NCBI RefSeq assembly: GCF_014202695.1
Contig: NZ_JACHHH010000002.1
Coordinates: 124,001 to 188,000, forward strand
From: Oribacterium sinus
Lineage (GTDB): Bacteria; Bacillota; Clostridia; Lachnospirales; Lachnospiraceae
Length of the DNA: 64,000 bases
Direction: 5' to 3'
Every line of letters starts with the position of its first letter. The stretch's first letter is position 1. A program made the translations under genes and the position numbers. Shown piece after piece: positions 45,963 through 54,045 of this stretch. Below the pieces are notes generated by a model that saw only the letters and a program-made list of their open reading frames with translations, searched no databases and was not told the origin of the DNA.

Positions 45963-46706
45963 ATGGTAGAAAATGAACAGGATTATAAGGATAAGATGTT
46001 TGAGTTTATTAAGCTCGAATATAATGCTATGCGAGAAGAAATTAATAGTGCTCATTCTCACATATTTACAACTATGGATATAGCCTCAGTGGCAGCTGGT
46101 GCACTATCTTCTATAATATATAACTATAAAAATGAATTAATTATAATACAATTCTTCTTACTACTATTATTTCCATGGATTAGCGTATATGCGGTTCTTA
46201 CGATTTTGGCAGAGTCACAACGATTAAAAAGAGCTGGGGATTATATCTGTTTTTTAGAAGAAAAGGTAAGACTTTTATGTACAACGACTGACTCATTGCA
46301 GAAGCAGTATATTGAGGAGTGGGATAATAAGCAGAAGGTTATAGAAGATTGGTTGAAAATAGAGCATTCAAATCTTAAACTGTCATCTCCTCTTTGCTTT
46401 GAACGCTGGATAAGAGATTTAGGAATGCTGAAGTCTTCTTATGGAAGATCTAATGTTTTTTTTATTGCAAGGTTCGCTTGTATTTATATTGCTATTCCTG
46501 TTTTTTCCAATATTGTATCGCTATTTATCCAATTTCGTGAACCAATTATTAATTGGGTCGTTTATGGTGCTATAATTGTAATAGAATTAGTGATTTTTAG
46601 CATACTGGGGTACAAGTCTTATAAGATATGTATGGAGAATAGAGTTGCCTATAAAATTGAAAAAAGAATGATTATTCCGTGGTGGCAGAGCCACCGATTC
46701 CGATAA
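45963..46706 (+). CDS. Uncharacterised four-helix membrane protein
   Basis: 247 residues. Hydrophobic segments lie at about 40-58, 63-83, 168-190 and 200-222, with a charged coiled-coil-like loop between (ESQRLKRAGDYICFLEEKVR, LQKQYIEEWDNKQKVIEDWL). The layout resembles small membrane effectors found in bacterial conflict loci, but I cannot assign a family. It lies 115 bp after the Nudix-like gene, with only a weak ribosome site (AAAGGGACG), so the two may form a unit. Confidence 0.5.
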   Translation: MVENEQDYKDKMFEFIKLEYNAMREEINSAHSHIFTTMDIASVAAGALSSIIYNYKNELIIIQFFLLLLFPWISVYAVLTILAESQRLKRAGDYICFLEEKVRLLCTTTDSLQKQYIEEWDNKQKVIEDWLKIEHSNLKLSSPLCFERWIRDLGMLKSSYGRSNVFFIARFACIYIAIPVFSNIVSLFIQFREPIINWVVYGAIIVIELVIFSILGYKSYKICMENRVAYKIEKRMIIPWWQSHRFR

Positions 46707-46784
46707 AATAGAGCCACTGCATCTGATATTCAGAGCCGGCAGTCCGCAGTTGGGAGCCACCCAAAGGTAAATGGTAAATAACCC

Positions 46785-46926
46785 GTCATCTTTTTTCTCT
46801 CCTCAAAAATTGAGATAATCGTGAAAAGTGTGAAAAGTTGAACGCACTTTTTCCACTTTGCACACTATCTTAGGGAGGAATTCAAGATGAACACAAAACT
46901 CGCTACAAGCAGGATGCGAACAGGGC
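46785..46926. repeat. Left arm of a long imperfect inverted repeat around IS110
   Basis: About 140 bp that recur inverted at 48643-48804. Both copies contain the strings GTGAAAAGTGTGAAAAGTTG and CGCTACAAGCAGGATGCGAA (one base differs on the right). Homology stops at the same point (GGGCAA/GGACAA) on both sides. Confidence 0.85.
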
Positions 46927-46967
46927 AATTGGCTGACATTATTAAAGATTGTATGACTAACTATTAA
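46887..46967 (+). pseudogene. N-terminal fragment of an IS accessory protein (IS66 TnpA-like)
   Basis: ATG after GGGAGGAA, 26 codons: MNTKLATSRMRTGQLADIIK and a short tail before a stop. The start matches the opening of IS66-type TnpA proteins as I remember them. The same N-terminus occurs inverted at 48684. Both are truncated. Confidence 0.5.
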
Positions 46968-47101
46968 TAGTCAAGCATAAGATTAAGATTTTTAGAATAA
47001 AATACGGAAACGTATTTTAGATAGATTAGTACATTGAAAACTGTATGACGAATAGAGCATCAGCGATGATGCTCTCAGAAAAGATTATGAGCTAATTTAA
47101 C

Positions 47102-48274
47102 TTATAAAGGCTGATATGACGTATGGGTTATTTCCATCCGAAAGATGGTTCTGACAAGCTTTTTAATCACATGGCTTATTGCGACATAGTAGTGCTTGCC
47201 CTCTGCCCGCTTTTTTGACAGATAGAGCCTGAATCGCTCGTCCCATCCAGAAACATATATAGCAGCATTGAAAAGTGCGTAACGCAGATACTTAGAGCCA
47301 CGTTTTTCCATGCGAGCATAAGAAGATATTAGTTTTCCGGACTGGTACGTAGACGGAGATAGTCCTGCATAAGCAAGAACCTGATCTGCATTGCTAAAGC
47401 GTGTAAAGTCTCCAATCTCTGCTAGAATCATTGCCCCCATACGATACTTGATGCCGGGAATAGTTGTAATTGGAGAACCACACTCATCCATGATTTTCTG
47501 AATGGACTGCTCGACTTCTTTAATATCGGAAGTCAGTGTGTCAATTCGATGGATTGTCTGCCTGAGTTCCATTGATTTAGCAGGCATAAGTGATCCGATA
47601 GAAGATTTTGCAGTCTCTCTGATTTCGATGGTCTTTTCACGACCATAGTGCCCTTTTGAAGCATCAGCAAGTAGAGCTTTCAGATGGGTGAGATTGGAAC
47701 TTGCGATAAAATATGCTCCCGGCAGTTCCTGAAGAAGACGGTATACCGAGTTCATGTGCAGAGTCGGAACAAGAGACTCAAGTTCCGGGAACAGGATGTT
47801 TACAAGCCTAGATACTGAAGTTTTCAGTTTCGCCCGTTCTTTGACAAGCTCAAAACGATAACGAGTTAATGACTTAAGCTCCTCGCTGTGGTAGGATGTA
47901 CCTGTATAGGGCTTGAGTGTCTTATCAGTCACAAGCATTTCAGCAATGGAGCGGGCATCGACTTTATCCGTTTTCGTCTTTCTAAGGCTTTGACCTTTTC
48001 TGTAAAGATTTGTATGTAACGGATTGATGACAAAGGTGTGGTAGCCATGGTCAAGAAGTGATCCCAGGATGTTGTAGGAATAGTGACCGGTAGCCTCGAG
48101 TCCTATTTTTATCTGAGATTTGTCCTTGGAGACTGACTCAATCTTGTGGAATAATTCTCCATAGCCATCGCTATTGTTCCGTATCGTAAAGACTTGGAAA
48201 AGTTCTTCGGTATCTGGCCCAAGGATACAACAGTCATGCTTATCCTTAGCAACATCAATTCCAACGTAAATCAT
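47102..48274 (-). CDS. IS110-family transposase (DEDD recombinase)
   Basis: The 390-residue protein has the RuvC-like catalytic acids D7 (YVGIDVAKDKH), E60 (GLEATGHY), D103 and D106 (KTDKVDARSIAE). The C-terminal Tnp domain has TIPGIKYRMGAMILAEIGDF and the serine-bearing YAGLSPSTYQSGK. The gene appears full length and intact. In this family a bridge RNA from the non-coding end guides target choice. Confidence 0.95.
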   Translation of the reverse strand: MIYVGIDVAKDKHDCCILGPDTEELFQVFTIRNNSDGYGELFHKIESVSKDKSQIKIGLEATGHYSYNILGSLLDHGYHTFVINPLHTNLYRKGQSLRKTKTDKVDARSIAEMLVTDKTLKPYTGTSYHSEELKSLTRYRFELVKERAKLKTSVSRLVNILFPELESLVPTLHMNSVYRLLQELPGAYFIASSNLTHLKALLADASKGHYGREKTIEIRETAKSSIGSLMPAKSMELRQTIHRIDTLTSDIKEVEQSIQKIMDECGSPITTIPGIKYRMGAMILAEIGDFTRFSNADQVLAYAGLSPSTYQSGKLISSYARMEKRGSKYLRYALFNAAIYVSGWDERFRLYLSKKRAEGKHYYVAISHVIKKLVRTIFRMEITHTSYQPL

Positions 48275-48301
48275 TTAGTAAATCCTCCTGTAATAAGTAT
48301 T

Positions 48302-48463
48302 TGATGCTGTTATCGACCCACAGGGCTCTTTGCTGATTGTATCCTCGTTCTACATAAACCGTCATGCGGTATCTAACTGATCAACAATGTAACAAAGAGG
48401 CTGTGGTTGGAGCCTTTCGAAAACCGTCGTGCGGTAGGAGTTAGAAACCAATCCACAGCATCA
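48302..48463 (-). ncRNA. Candidate IS110 bridge RNA
   Basis: Located in the non-coding end upstream of the transposase start. The outer arms TGATGCTGT (48302-48310) and ACAGCATCA (48455-48463) close a 162-base region. Inside, CCACAGGGCTCTTTG (48318-48332) pairs with CAAAGAGGCTGTGG (48393-48406). Two similar small hairpins, ACCGTCATGCGGT (48358-48370) and ACCGTCGTGCGGT (48423-48435), fit target- and donor-loop arms. Size and position match known bridge RNAs; the call is by eye only. Confidence 0.6.
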
Positions 48464-48642
48464 GATAACAATAGTAGCTGATTACCAAGAACAGGTAAAG
48501 AAAAGCTATAACTTAATAATACGAGACTAACTATGGAAGAGAAAGAAGAGAGCAATCTTTCAGATGTGGCATTTATGTCTCTTCCGGCTATTAAACTTGG
48601 TAAGCTTGCAATAAATAAAGAATTAAGTTTGCAATAATCCGC

Positions 48643-48804
48643 TTGTCCTGTTCGCATCCTGCTTGTAGCAAGTTTTGTGTTCATCTTGAATTCCTCCCTG
48701 AGATAGTGTGCAAAGTGGAAAAAGTTTGTAAAGTGGAAAAAGTGCGTTCAACTTTTCACACTTTTCACGATTGTCTCCAATTTTGTGGAGAGAAAAAAGA
48801 TGAC
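48643..48804. repeat. Right arm of the inverted repeat around IS110
   Basis: Inverted copy of 46785-46926, about 20 bp longer because an AAAGTGGAAAAAGT segment is duplicated in tandem (about 48713-48742). The minus-strand fragment from 48684 repeats the MNTKLATSRMRTGQ start, then diverges into unrelated sequence. Confidence 0.85.
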
Positions 48805-48892
48805 AGGATATATACCATTTACATCGGTTTCCTATTCAGGACAGGCAGTTTCCACTTTTCCGAAATAGCGATTTCTCCGCATCAAAATATGT

Positions 48893-48995
48893 AAGTCGGC
48901 AAAAAATACAAAATTTGCCGACTTACAGTTGACTTATATAACTATCATTATATACTATAACTATAAAACGGCAAAAAATATAAAATTTGCCGACT
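48893..48995 (+). promoter_or_regulatory. Toxin-antitoxin promoter flanked by two palindromic operators
   Basis: TTGACT (48929-48934), 16-base spacer and TATACT (48951-48956) form the promoter. Upstream is AAGTCGGCAAA..TTTGCCGACTT (48893-48924). Downstream is CGGCAAA..TTTGCCG (48969-48992) plus ACTT. The half-sites are identical, and the two sites start 72 bp apart. An AbiEi-type antitoxin is the likely binder, giving autorepression. Confidence 0.8.
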
Positions 48996-49026
48996 TGAAG
49001 AACATAGAGATGGGACAAAGAATAAT

Positions 49027-49740
49027 ATGGTACATAATCTTTCGCATCAAAAAAACTTTTCCAGAGAAGACTTTATTACTGCCTTTCAGAAAGAAAATAA
49101 AAATAAAAGGAAAGACTCAGGAAGATATAATTTTCAGAAGTTATTGGAGAATGGGGATATTTATCGCGTAGGTAGAAATAGCTATCACATAGCAGAGGAT
49201 TCGAAGAGAAATTACTCTTATCAGTATTCGGAGTTATCGTTAGAACTTGCAAAAAAGATTGAGGAACAATATCCGGAACTTGATTTTCGCGTTTTTGAAC
49301 TGGTCCAATTAAATGAATTCGTAAATCATCAGATTGCCCATAATGTGATATTTGTTTCAGTGGAATCAGGACTGGGAACTTATGTTTTTGATTCCTTGAA
49401 AGAACGATATACCGGTAAGATTCTCTTGAATCCTTCCGTGGAAACATTTCATCAGTATTGGTCAGATGATATGATTATTATAAAAAAATTGGTGTCTGAA
49501 TCCCCGAAGGGTGCAAGAGCTGTCTGGGAAACAAAGCTTGAAAAGATGCTGGTAGATCTTGTGGTAGATAAGCTTCTCTTATCCTGTGTCAGTAGGGGGG
49601 AGTATGATGATATTTTTCATCAGGCGTTTCGGGATTTTTATATTGATGAGAGTAAGTTGTTTCGATATGCAAGCAGGAGGAATGCAAAGAGCAAGGTGTT
49701 GCTACATATAGATAAAACGGATTTAAGAATGGGATTGTGA
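49027..49740 (+). CDS. AbiEi-like antitoxin / transcriptional regulator
   Basis: The 237-residue protein has a short N-terminal winged-helix-like part (FSREDFITAF, FQKLLENGDIYRVGRNSYHI) and a C-terminal domain as in DUF6577/AbiEi-type antitoxins. The stop at 49740 is followed one base later by the toxin ATG, so the genes are translationally coupled. It would neutralise the nucleotidyltransferase toxin by preventing its action and repress the operon through the palindromes upstream. The ribosome site before the ATG is weak. Confidence 0.75.
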   Translation: MVHNLSHQKNFSREDFITAFQKENKNKRKDSGRYNFQKLLENGDIYRVGRNSYHIAEDSKRNYSYQYSELSLELAKKIEEQYPELDFRVFELVQLNEFVNHQIAHNVIFVSVESGLGTYVFDSLKERYTGKILLNPSVETFHQYWSDDMIIIKKLVSESPKGARAVWETKLEKMLVDLVVDKLLLSCVSRGEYDDIFHQAFRDFYIDESKLFRYASRRNAKSKVLLHIDKTDLRMGL

Positions 49741-49741
49741 T

Positions 49742-50803
49742 ATGCTGACAAAAAATAATTTTACAGAAGAACATATCAGAAACTTGCAGACAGAGAGTAG
49801 ACGAGATCCACTTCTGTTAGAACGCTGCGTGTATGCATTTGGTCTCCTTGAAGCAATTACAACCGTTGGAATGCCATTTGTATTTAAGGGTGGAACCAGC
49901 CTCATGCTGTTATTAGAGCATCCATTAAGACTGTCAACAGACATTGATATTATTGTAAAGCCGGGGACTAATGTAGATGAATACATCGAGAAGGCATCTA
50001 AGATTTTCCCCTTTGTTTCCGTTGAAGAACAAAGGAGAGTAGGAAAAAATAGTATTGAAAAAAGACATTTTAAGTTTATCTATGAATCACCCATTAATCA
50101 CAGGAATATTTATATTTTGCTAGATATTTTATTCGAAGAACCTGGGTATACAGAGATTATTAAGAGACCAATAAAGAGTGACTTGATTAAAGTAGAAGAG
50201 CCGCAATTACAGGTTATGATTCCAAGCGTTGAGTGCATACTGGGAGATAAGTTGACTGCTTTTGCACCCCATACGATAGGTATTCCTCTTCATGAAAATA
50301 AGGAGATGGAAATCATCAAGCAGTTTTACGACGTATTGACATTAATTGATGTCGCAAAAGATTATTCACTGGTCAGAGACACCTACTACCGGTTGGCGCC
50401 GAATGAGATTGCATACCGGGGAATTGATATTACTCCGGAAGATGCACTAATGGACACTTTTATGACTGCGGCAAGTATTTCGTCCAGAGGAAAAATAGAA
50501 AAGGAAGATTATACTTTTTATCTACAGGGAATCCGGGATATTCGAAACCATATTTATTATGACGATTTTTCTGCAGAGACTGCTTCTCAAAAGGCTCCTA
50601 TTGTGATGTATTTGGCAGCATGTTTGTTGAAAAATCAGCCGTTTGTAAAGGAAATAGACTCGTCTGAATATAAAACAATGACTTTCTTGAATGAAAATCT
50701 CAAGGCATTGAAAGAGCAGAAGAAAATCAATCCAATCGGTTACGCATATGCGATTAAGGCAGATAGGATTTTGTTTACAGATGAGATGGAATTTCTCCCC
50801 TGA
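49742..50803 (+). CDS. AbiEii/AbiGii-family nucleotidyltransferase toxin
   Basis: The 353-residue protein has the nucleotidyltransferase core GGTSLMLLLEHPLRLSTDID (about 42-61), with the D-x-D metal site in STDIDIIV. DKLTAFAPHTIGIP and a helical C-terminal half follow. Family members form type IV-like toxin-antitoxin or abortive-infection systems with AbiEi; some transfer nucleotides to tRNA ends. The gene looks intact. Low GC and the nearby IS110 suggest recent arrival. Confidence 0.88.
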   Translation: MLTKNNFTEEHIRNLQTESRRDPLLLERCVYAFGLLEAITTVGMPFVFKGGTSLMLLLEHPLRLSTDIDIIVKPGTNVDEYIEKASKIFPFVSVEEQRRVGKNSIEKRHFKFIYESPINHRNIYILLDILFEEPGYTEIIKRPIKSDLIKVEEPQLQVMIPSVECILGDKLTAFAPHTIGIPLHENKEMEIIKQFYDVLTLIDVAKDYSLVRDTYYRLAPNEIAYRGIDITPEDALMDTFMTAASISSRGKIEKEDYTFYLQGIRDIRNHIYYDDFSAETASQKAPIVMYLAACLLKNQPFVKEIDSSEYKTMTFLNENLKALKEQKKINPIGYAYAIKADRILFTDEMEFLP

Positions 50804-51123
50804 CTTTTCCTCAGTTTCGAATAGGCATAGTGTAGCTGTCAATGCTGCTTTTTTAGTGTTTAGCAGTGTTTGACTTCGTGACGATTACTATGAATAAATA
50901 ATTAAATGGATTTCCTTTTGTGAAAACTGTTTATTATTTTTGCAATTTTGCCGAAACTGTATGTAGTATAGTATATCTTCAATCTTCTGTACTATGTACG
51001 ATTTTTATTTTGCATTTTTGCAAAATTAGTTTAAGCGATGCCCATTCCTAAGAAATATGATTGGAAGAAGATTGTTAGTTTCTATCCTAGGAAAATGGGC
51101 TCGCTTTTAGAAGGAGAAGCATT
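50804..51123 (+). other. AT-rich spacer before the IdeS-like gene
   Basis: 320 bp without a convincing ORF. GC rises towards 51.05 kb, marking the end of the AT-rich region. It holds AT-rich promoter-like sequence; the ribosome site AGAAGGAGAAG lies at its end. I see no strong terminator for the toxin gene. Confidence 0.4.
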
Positions 51124-53202
51124 ATGGGATGGGATCAGGATAGTCAAGTCATGGACGGCTTGACAGAACATAGAGCTTATAATACAGCTGAAAGGCATTC
51201 ACAGAAGCTTGTGCGGAAACATATACAAAAGTATAGTGATAAAACTATAGGAGCAAGAAAGAACGGAGGCCATCCCTTATCTGTTTTTTCTCGCTCCTTT
51301 ATGCTGTCAATTCCTTTGGCTCTGACCCTTCCGTTCTTTTCCCTAACGGCCCAAGCAGAGGGAAAATGGGTGCAGGCAGAGGGACAGTGGCAGTATCAGG
51401 TGGAAGGGCAGAATCAGAAGGGCTGGAAGGAGATTTCCGGAAGCTGGTATTATTTTGATCCTCTTACCGGGAAGATGCAGGATGGCTGGATTCTGGCAGA
51501 CGGAAAATGGTATTTTTTGAAGACGGATACCGCGAACTGGGGAAAGATGGCTCAGGGCTGGACCTGGGTGGACGGCTATTGTTATTTTCTAAAGGACAAT
51601 GGAACAATGGCTACAGAGGAGAAGACTCCGGACGGATACAGCATTTCCGCAAATGGACAGTGGGTTCAGGATGGCAAGCCGGTACATGAAGAAGGGAAAG
51701 GCGTTTCTTCCCGGCGTTCTGCACAGGTAGAAAAGGAAGCTAAGGCGGGAACTGCGGATGGCCAGCAGATAAATGCAAATGGAGAAGTACAAAATACCGT
51801 GATTAAGGGGATTGCCGGCTCCGGTGGAAGCAGTGGATCCGGTGGCGGAGGCGGCTTTAGCGGCGGTTCAGGTTCCGGCGGTGGAGGCGGTTTTAGTGGC
51901 GGCTCCGGTTCCGGCGGTGGCTCAAGTTCCGGTGGTAGTTCAAGCTCTGGAGACTTCGGTTCCGGTAGCGGTTCGAGTTTCGCCAGTGCTTCCGATTCTG
52001 CTTCAAGTTCTGTTGGCGGAGGCTTCCATTCAGGCGCCGATAACAGCTCCGCTACGGTTGAGACCGACTCAAATCAAAGCAAGCTTTTTGGTGATGGCCA
52101 ATCCGGTTCTGTAAGCAATACCGAAGAAAATACAGGATTTTCCTCTGAAGTAAAGGATGAAGAAAATACATTTTCCGAAGATGAGTTGGCAAGAAGGGCA
52201 GAAAAGCAAAGAAAGCAGGCGGAAAAAGAGCTTGCCAAGCGAAAGAAGCTTTTAGAAAAAATTGAAAATGGACAAAACAACAATATAGTAGAATATGAAA
52301 CAGAGGAGGGAGAAAAGCGGACTGTCCTTTTTGTAAAAGGGGTTAAGGCTCCAAAATTGGGAGAAAATGGTGATTTTCGTAAGACGGAGGATCATGGCTA
52401 CATTGATTACAAAGCTCCCTTTGAGGAGAGACAGGGCTATTTTGATGTGAACAAAGCCCCCTTTGGAACGAATAAAGAGATTGATCGAAATCTTTGCTTT
52501 GCGGCAGCAGCCAGCAACACCCTGCATTGGTATTTGCAGCAGAATAAAAAAGAAATCAAGGACTATATCGAAGATAACGGGGATGTTATTAGAACGGTAG
52601 GCGCCAATACATATAGCTTAAAGGACATGCTGAATCAGGATGTGGAGCAACAGGGAAGCCTGATTTATCAGTATTTTAAGGAAATGTATGGCAATAATGA
52701 GACGGGCTATTATACGGTTCCGCTTATGGATCTTTTCCTAAATGGCTATACTCCTAAGGAAGACCGAAAAACCAATATAGAGGATAAGAATTTGCAGCCG
52801 GATGCAAGAGGCGGATTTTTATATGGAATTATAGGAACTAAACCGCAAACCGGTATGCAGTTTGTAAATAGCTTGAGTGATTTGGGGAATAGTTTGCAGC
52901 ATTACCTATCCAATAACTTCGTTGTTTGCCTGTCTTATACGACTTTCAGTTATAATCATGTGGTTACCCTCTGGGGAGCGGAATATGATGAGAGCGGTCT
53001 TCTCCGTGCCGTGTATGTGACGGACTCAGACGACCAGGATGAAACCGGCGTGGAAACGGATGTGGCCATGAAGCGCTATGTCGTAAAGGGCAATGGAAAC
53101 CTCAGCTATCTCAGTAATGCCATCAGTGAAGAGGTGAAAGGTGCGAGAATAAATAGTTTGCAGTATCTGCGTTTCGGTGGTGAGGAAGACTTGGAAGATT
53201 AA
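51124..53202 (+). CDS. IdeS/Mac-like cysteine protease with wall-binding repeats
   Basis: 692 residues. A 57-residue charged N-terminal extension precedes the signal peptide (about 58-78). Glucan/choline-binding-type repeats (81-185: GSWYYFDPLTGKMQDGWILA, GKWYFLK), a Gly/Ser low-complexity stretch (230-310) and a charged helix (350-382) follow. The C-terminal domain (398-685) resembles the IgG-cleaving IdeS/Mac family C66: NLCFAAAASNTLHWYLQQNK (C458), YNHVVTLWGAEYD (H612), VYVTDSDDQ (D634/D636) and ARGGFLYGI. It is secreted and wall-held and may cleave immunoglobulin; the substrate is inferred from the family only. Confidence 0.88.
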   Translation: MGWDQDSQVMDGLTEHRAYNTAERHSQKLVRKHIQKYSDKTIGARKNGGHPLSVFSRSFMLSIPLALTLPFFSLTAQAEGKWVQAEGQWQYQVEGQNQKGWKEISGSWYYFDPLTGKMQDGWILADGKWYFLKTDTANWGKMAQGWTWVDGYCYFLKDNGTMATEEKTPDGYSISANGQWVQDGKPVHEEGKGVSSRRSAQVEKEAKAGTADGQQINANGEVQNTVIKGIAGSGGSSGSGGGGGFSGGSGSGGGGGFSGGSGSGGGSSSGGSSSSGDFGSGSGSSFASASDSASSSVGGGFHSGADNSSATVETDSNQSKLFGDGQSGSVSNTEENTGFSSEVKDEENTFSEDELARRAEKQRKQAEKELAKRKKLLEKIENGQNNNIVEYETEEGEKRTVLFVKGVKAPKLGENGDFRKTEDHGYIDYKAPFEERQGYFDVNKAPFGTNKEIDRNLCFAAAASNTLHWYLQQNKKEIKDYIEDNGDVIRTVGANTYSLKDMLNQDVEQQGSLIYQYFKEMYGNNETGYYTVPLMDLFLNGYTPKEDRKTNIEDKNLQPDARGGFLYGIIGTKPQTGMQFVNSLSDLGNSLQHYLSNNFVVCLSYTTFSYNHVVTLWGAEYDESGLLRAVYVTDSDDQDETGVETDVAMKRYVVKGNGNLSYLSNAISEEVKGARINSLQYLRFGGEEDLED

Positions 53203-53260
53203 GAAGGAATATAAGGAGCAATCTCCTGCAGGCTTTGCGAGGATTATTGCTTTGAACAGG

Positions 53261-53291
53261 AAGAGGAGGGAGATTAGCCCTCCTCTTTTCC
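53261..53291 (+). terminator. Terminator after the IdeS-like gene
   Basis: AAGAGGAGGG (53261-53270) pairs perfectly with CCCTCCTCTT (53278-53287), then TTCC. It overlaps the end of a minus-strand coding remnant. Confidence 0.75.
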
Positions 53292-53429
53292 GTAAAAATC
53301 TTGATCCGATAATTCACGCCATGTTAAATACATTTCTTTGTAATTCTTTTTTATGAAATTTTGAATAAGGCGGATGTCTCTTTGGGAGAGGATACCGCTA
53401 TGTGCTACTAGAGTGCCTCCACTTTCTTT
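53274..53429 (-). pseudogene. In-frame 51-codon extension after the stop of the 94-residue gene
   Basis: Directly after the TAA at 53430-53432 the same minus-strand frame stays open for 51 codons (KESGGTLVAHSGILSQRDIR, LIQNFIKKNYKEMYLTWREL) without a start codon. The text faintly resembles the C-terminus of DUF4160-type small proteins. It may be a gene remnant or the tail of a longer protein split by a nonsense change. Confidence 0.4.
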
Positions 53430-53714
53430 TTATCCTGTAGCTTCACGGATTTTCACCTCCTTAATATGAGATAGAAAGGAATCGACATCATAAGAAAGAT
53501 CTTCCAGAATAGGAACTAAATCAATATATTCTTCCATTTCTGCTAAGTCCTTATATTTCGCAATTACAACCAAATAGCCTGCATCCCATTCTAGAACTTT
53601 CTGATATTTTTCTAATCGAGGAGAGGTCATAAAGCGTATAACATCGTCCTGAAATTGGAAAATGCTATAGCTACCGGAATTGCTTAGAAATGCCATATCT
53701 TTTCTTTCTTCCAT
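53430..53714 (-). CDS. Small conserved hypothetical protein (antitoxin-like size)
   Basis: The ATG at 53714 has AAGGAG six bases upstream, so I prefer it to the longer frame starting at 53756. The 94-residue acidic protein contains RLEKYQKVLEWDAGYLVVIA and EEYIDLVPILEDLSYDVDSF. I recall similar DUF-only proteins beside DUF4160-like genes but cannot name the family. It stands alone and antisense between the IdeS-like and rfbH-type genes. Confidence 0.55.
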   Translation of the reverse strand: MEERKDMAFLSNSGSYSIFQFQDDVIRFMTSPRLEKYQKVLEWDAGYLVVIAKYKDLAEMEEYIDLVPILEDLSYDVDSFLSHIKEVKIREATG

Positions 53715-54045
53715 TCTTTTCTCCTTGTGCTTTCTACAGTTTACATATTTTATCACAAAAAATTATAGAGAGTAATAGCCTGATAGAAAAGATGCTATGG
53801 CAAAGTTAAATGAAAAGAGAATAATTGTTTTGTGATTGCTTTATTCCTATATTTTCTGAAAAGATAAGATTTCTTCAGAGGAAATACCTTGCAAAGGAAA
53901 GGATTCTCCTTTACTCTTAACGATAGCTTTCTTGCGATGGTTTTACTGCTGTTTACGGTACTTCCAACAGCAAAAGCTAATAAAACGTATAGTATCATCA
54001 GAAAAGTTTGAGTTTAAACCAAGAAATAAAGGAGACTAACTATAA
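53715..54045 (+). other. Intergenic region before the RfbH-type gene
   Basis: 331 bp with no supported gene. The last 60 bases hold AAATAAAGGAGACT, a ribosome site for the next gene. Short open frames here have no start signals and no recognisable products. Confidence 0.4.

Larger units (their letters stand above)
46968..48642 (-). mobile_element. IS110-family insertion sequence (outer limits approximate)
   Basis: The element includes the transposase at 47102-48274, a hairpin GAGCATCA-GCGA-TGATGCTC at 47055-47074 on its 3' side and a structured non-coding 5' side. IS110 elements lack terminal inverted repeats, so I give only the interval between the two flanking inverted IS-remnant arms. Confidence 0.7.

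Noticed and set aside
51812-52114. Ala/Val/Pro-rich open frame
   Set aside because: It is a frame-shifted reading of the Gly/Ser-rich linker of the IdeS-like gene.
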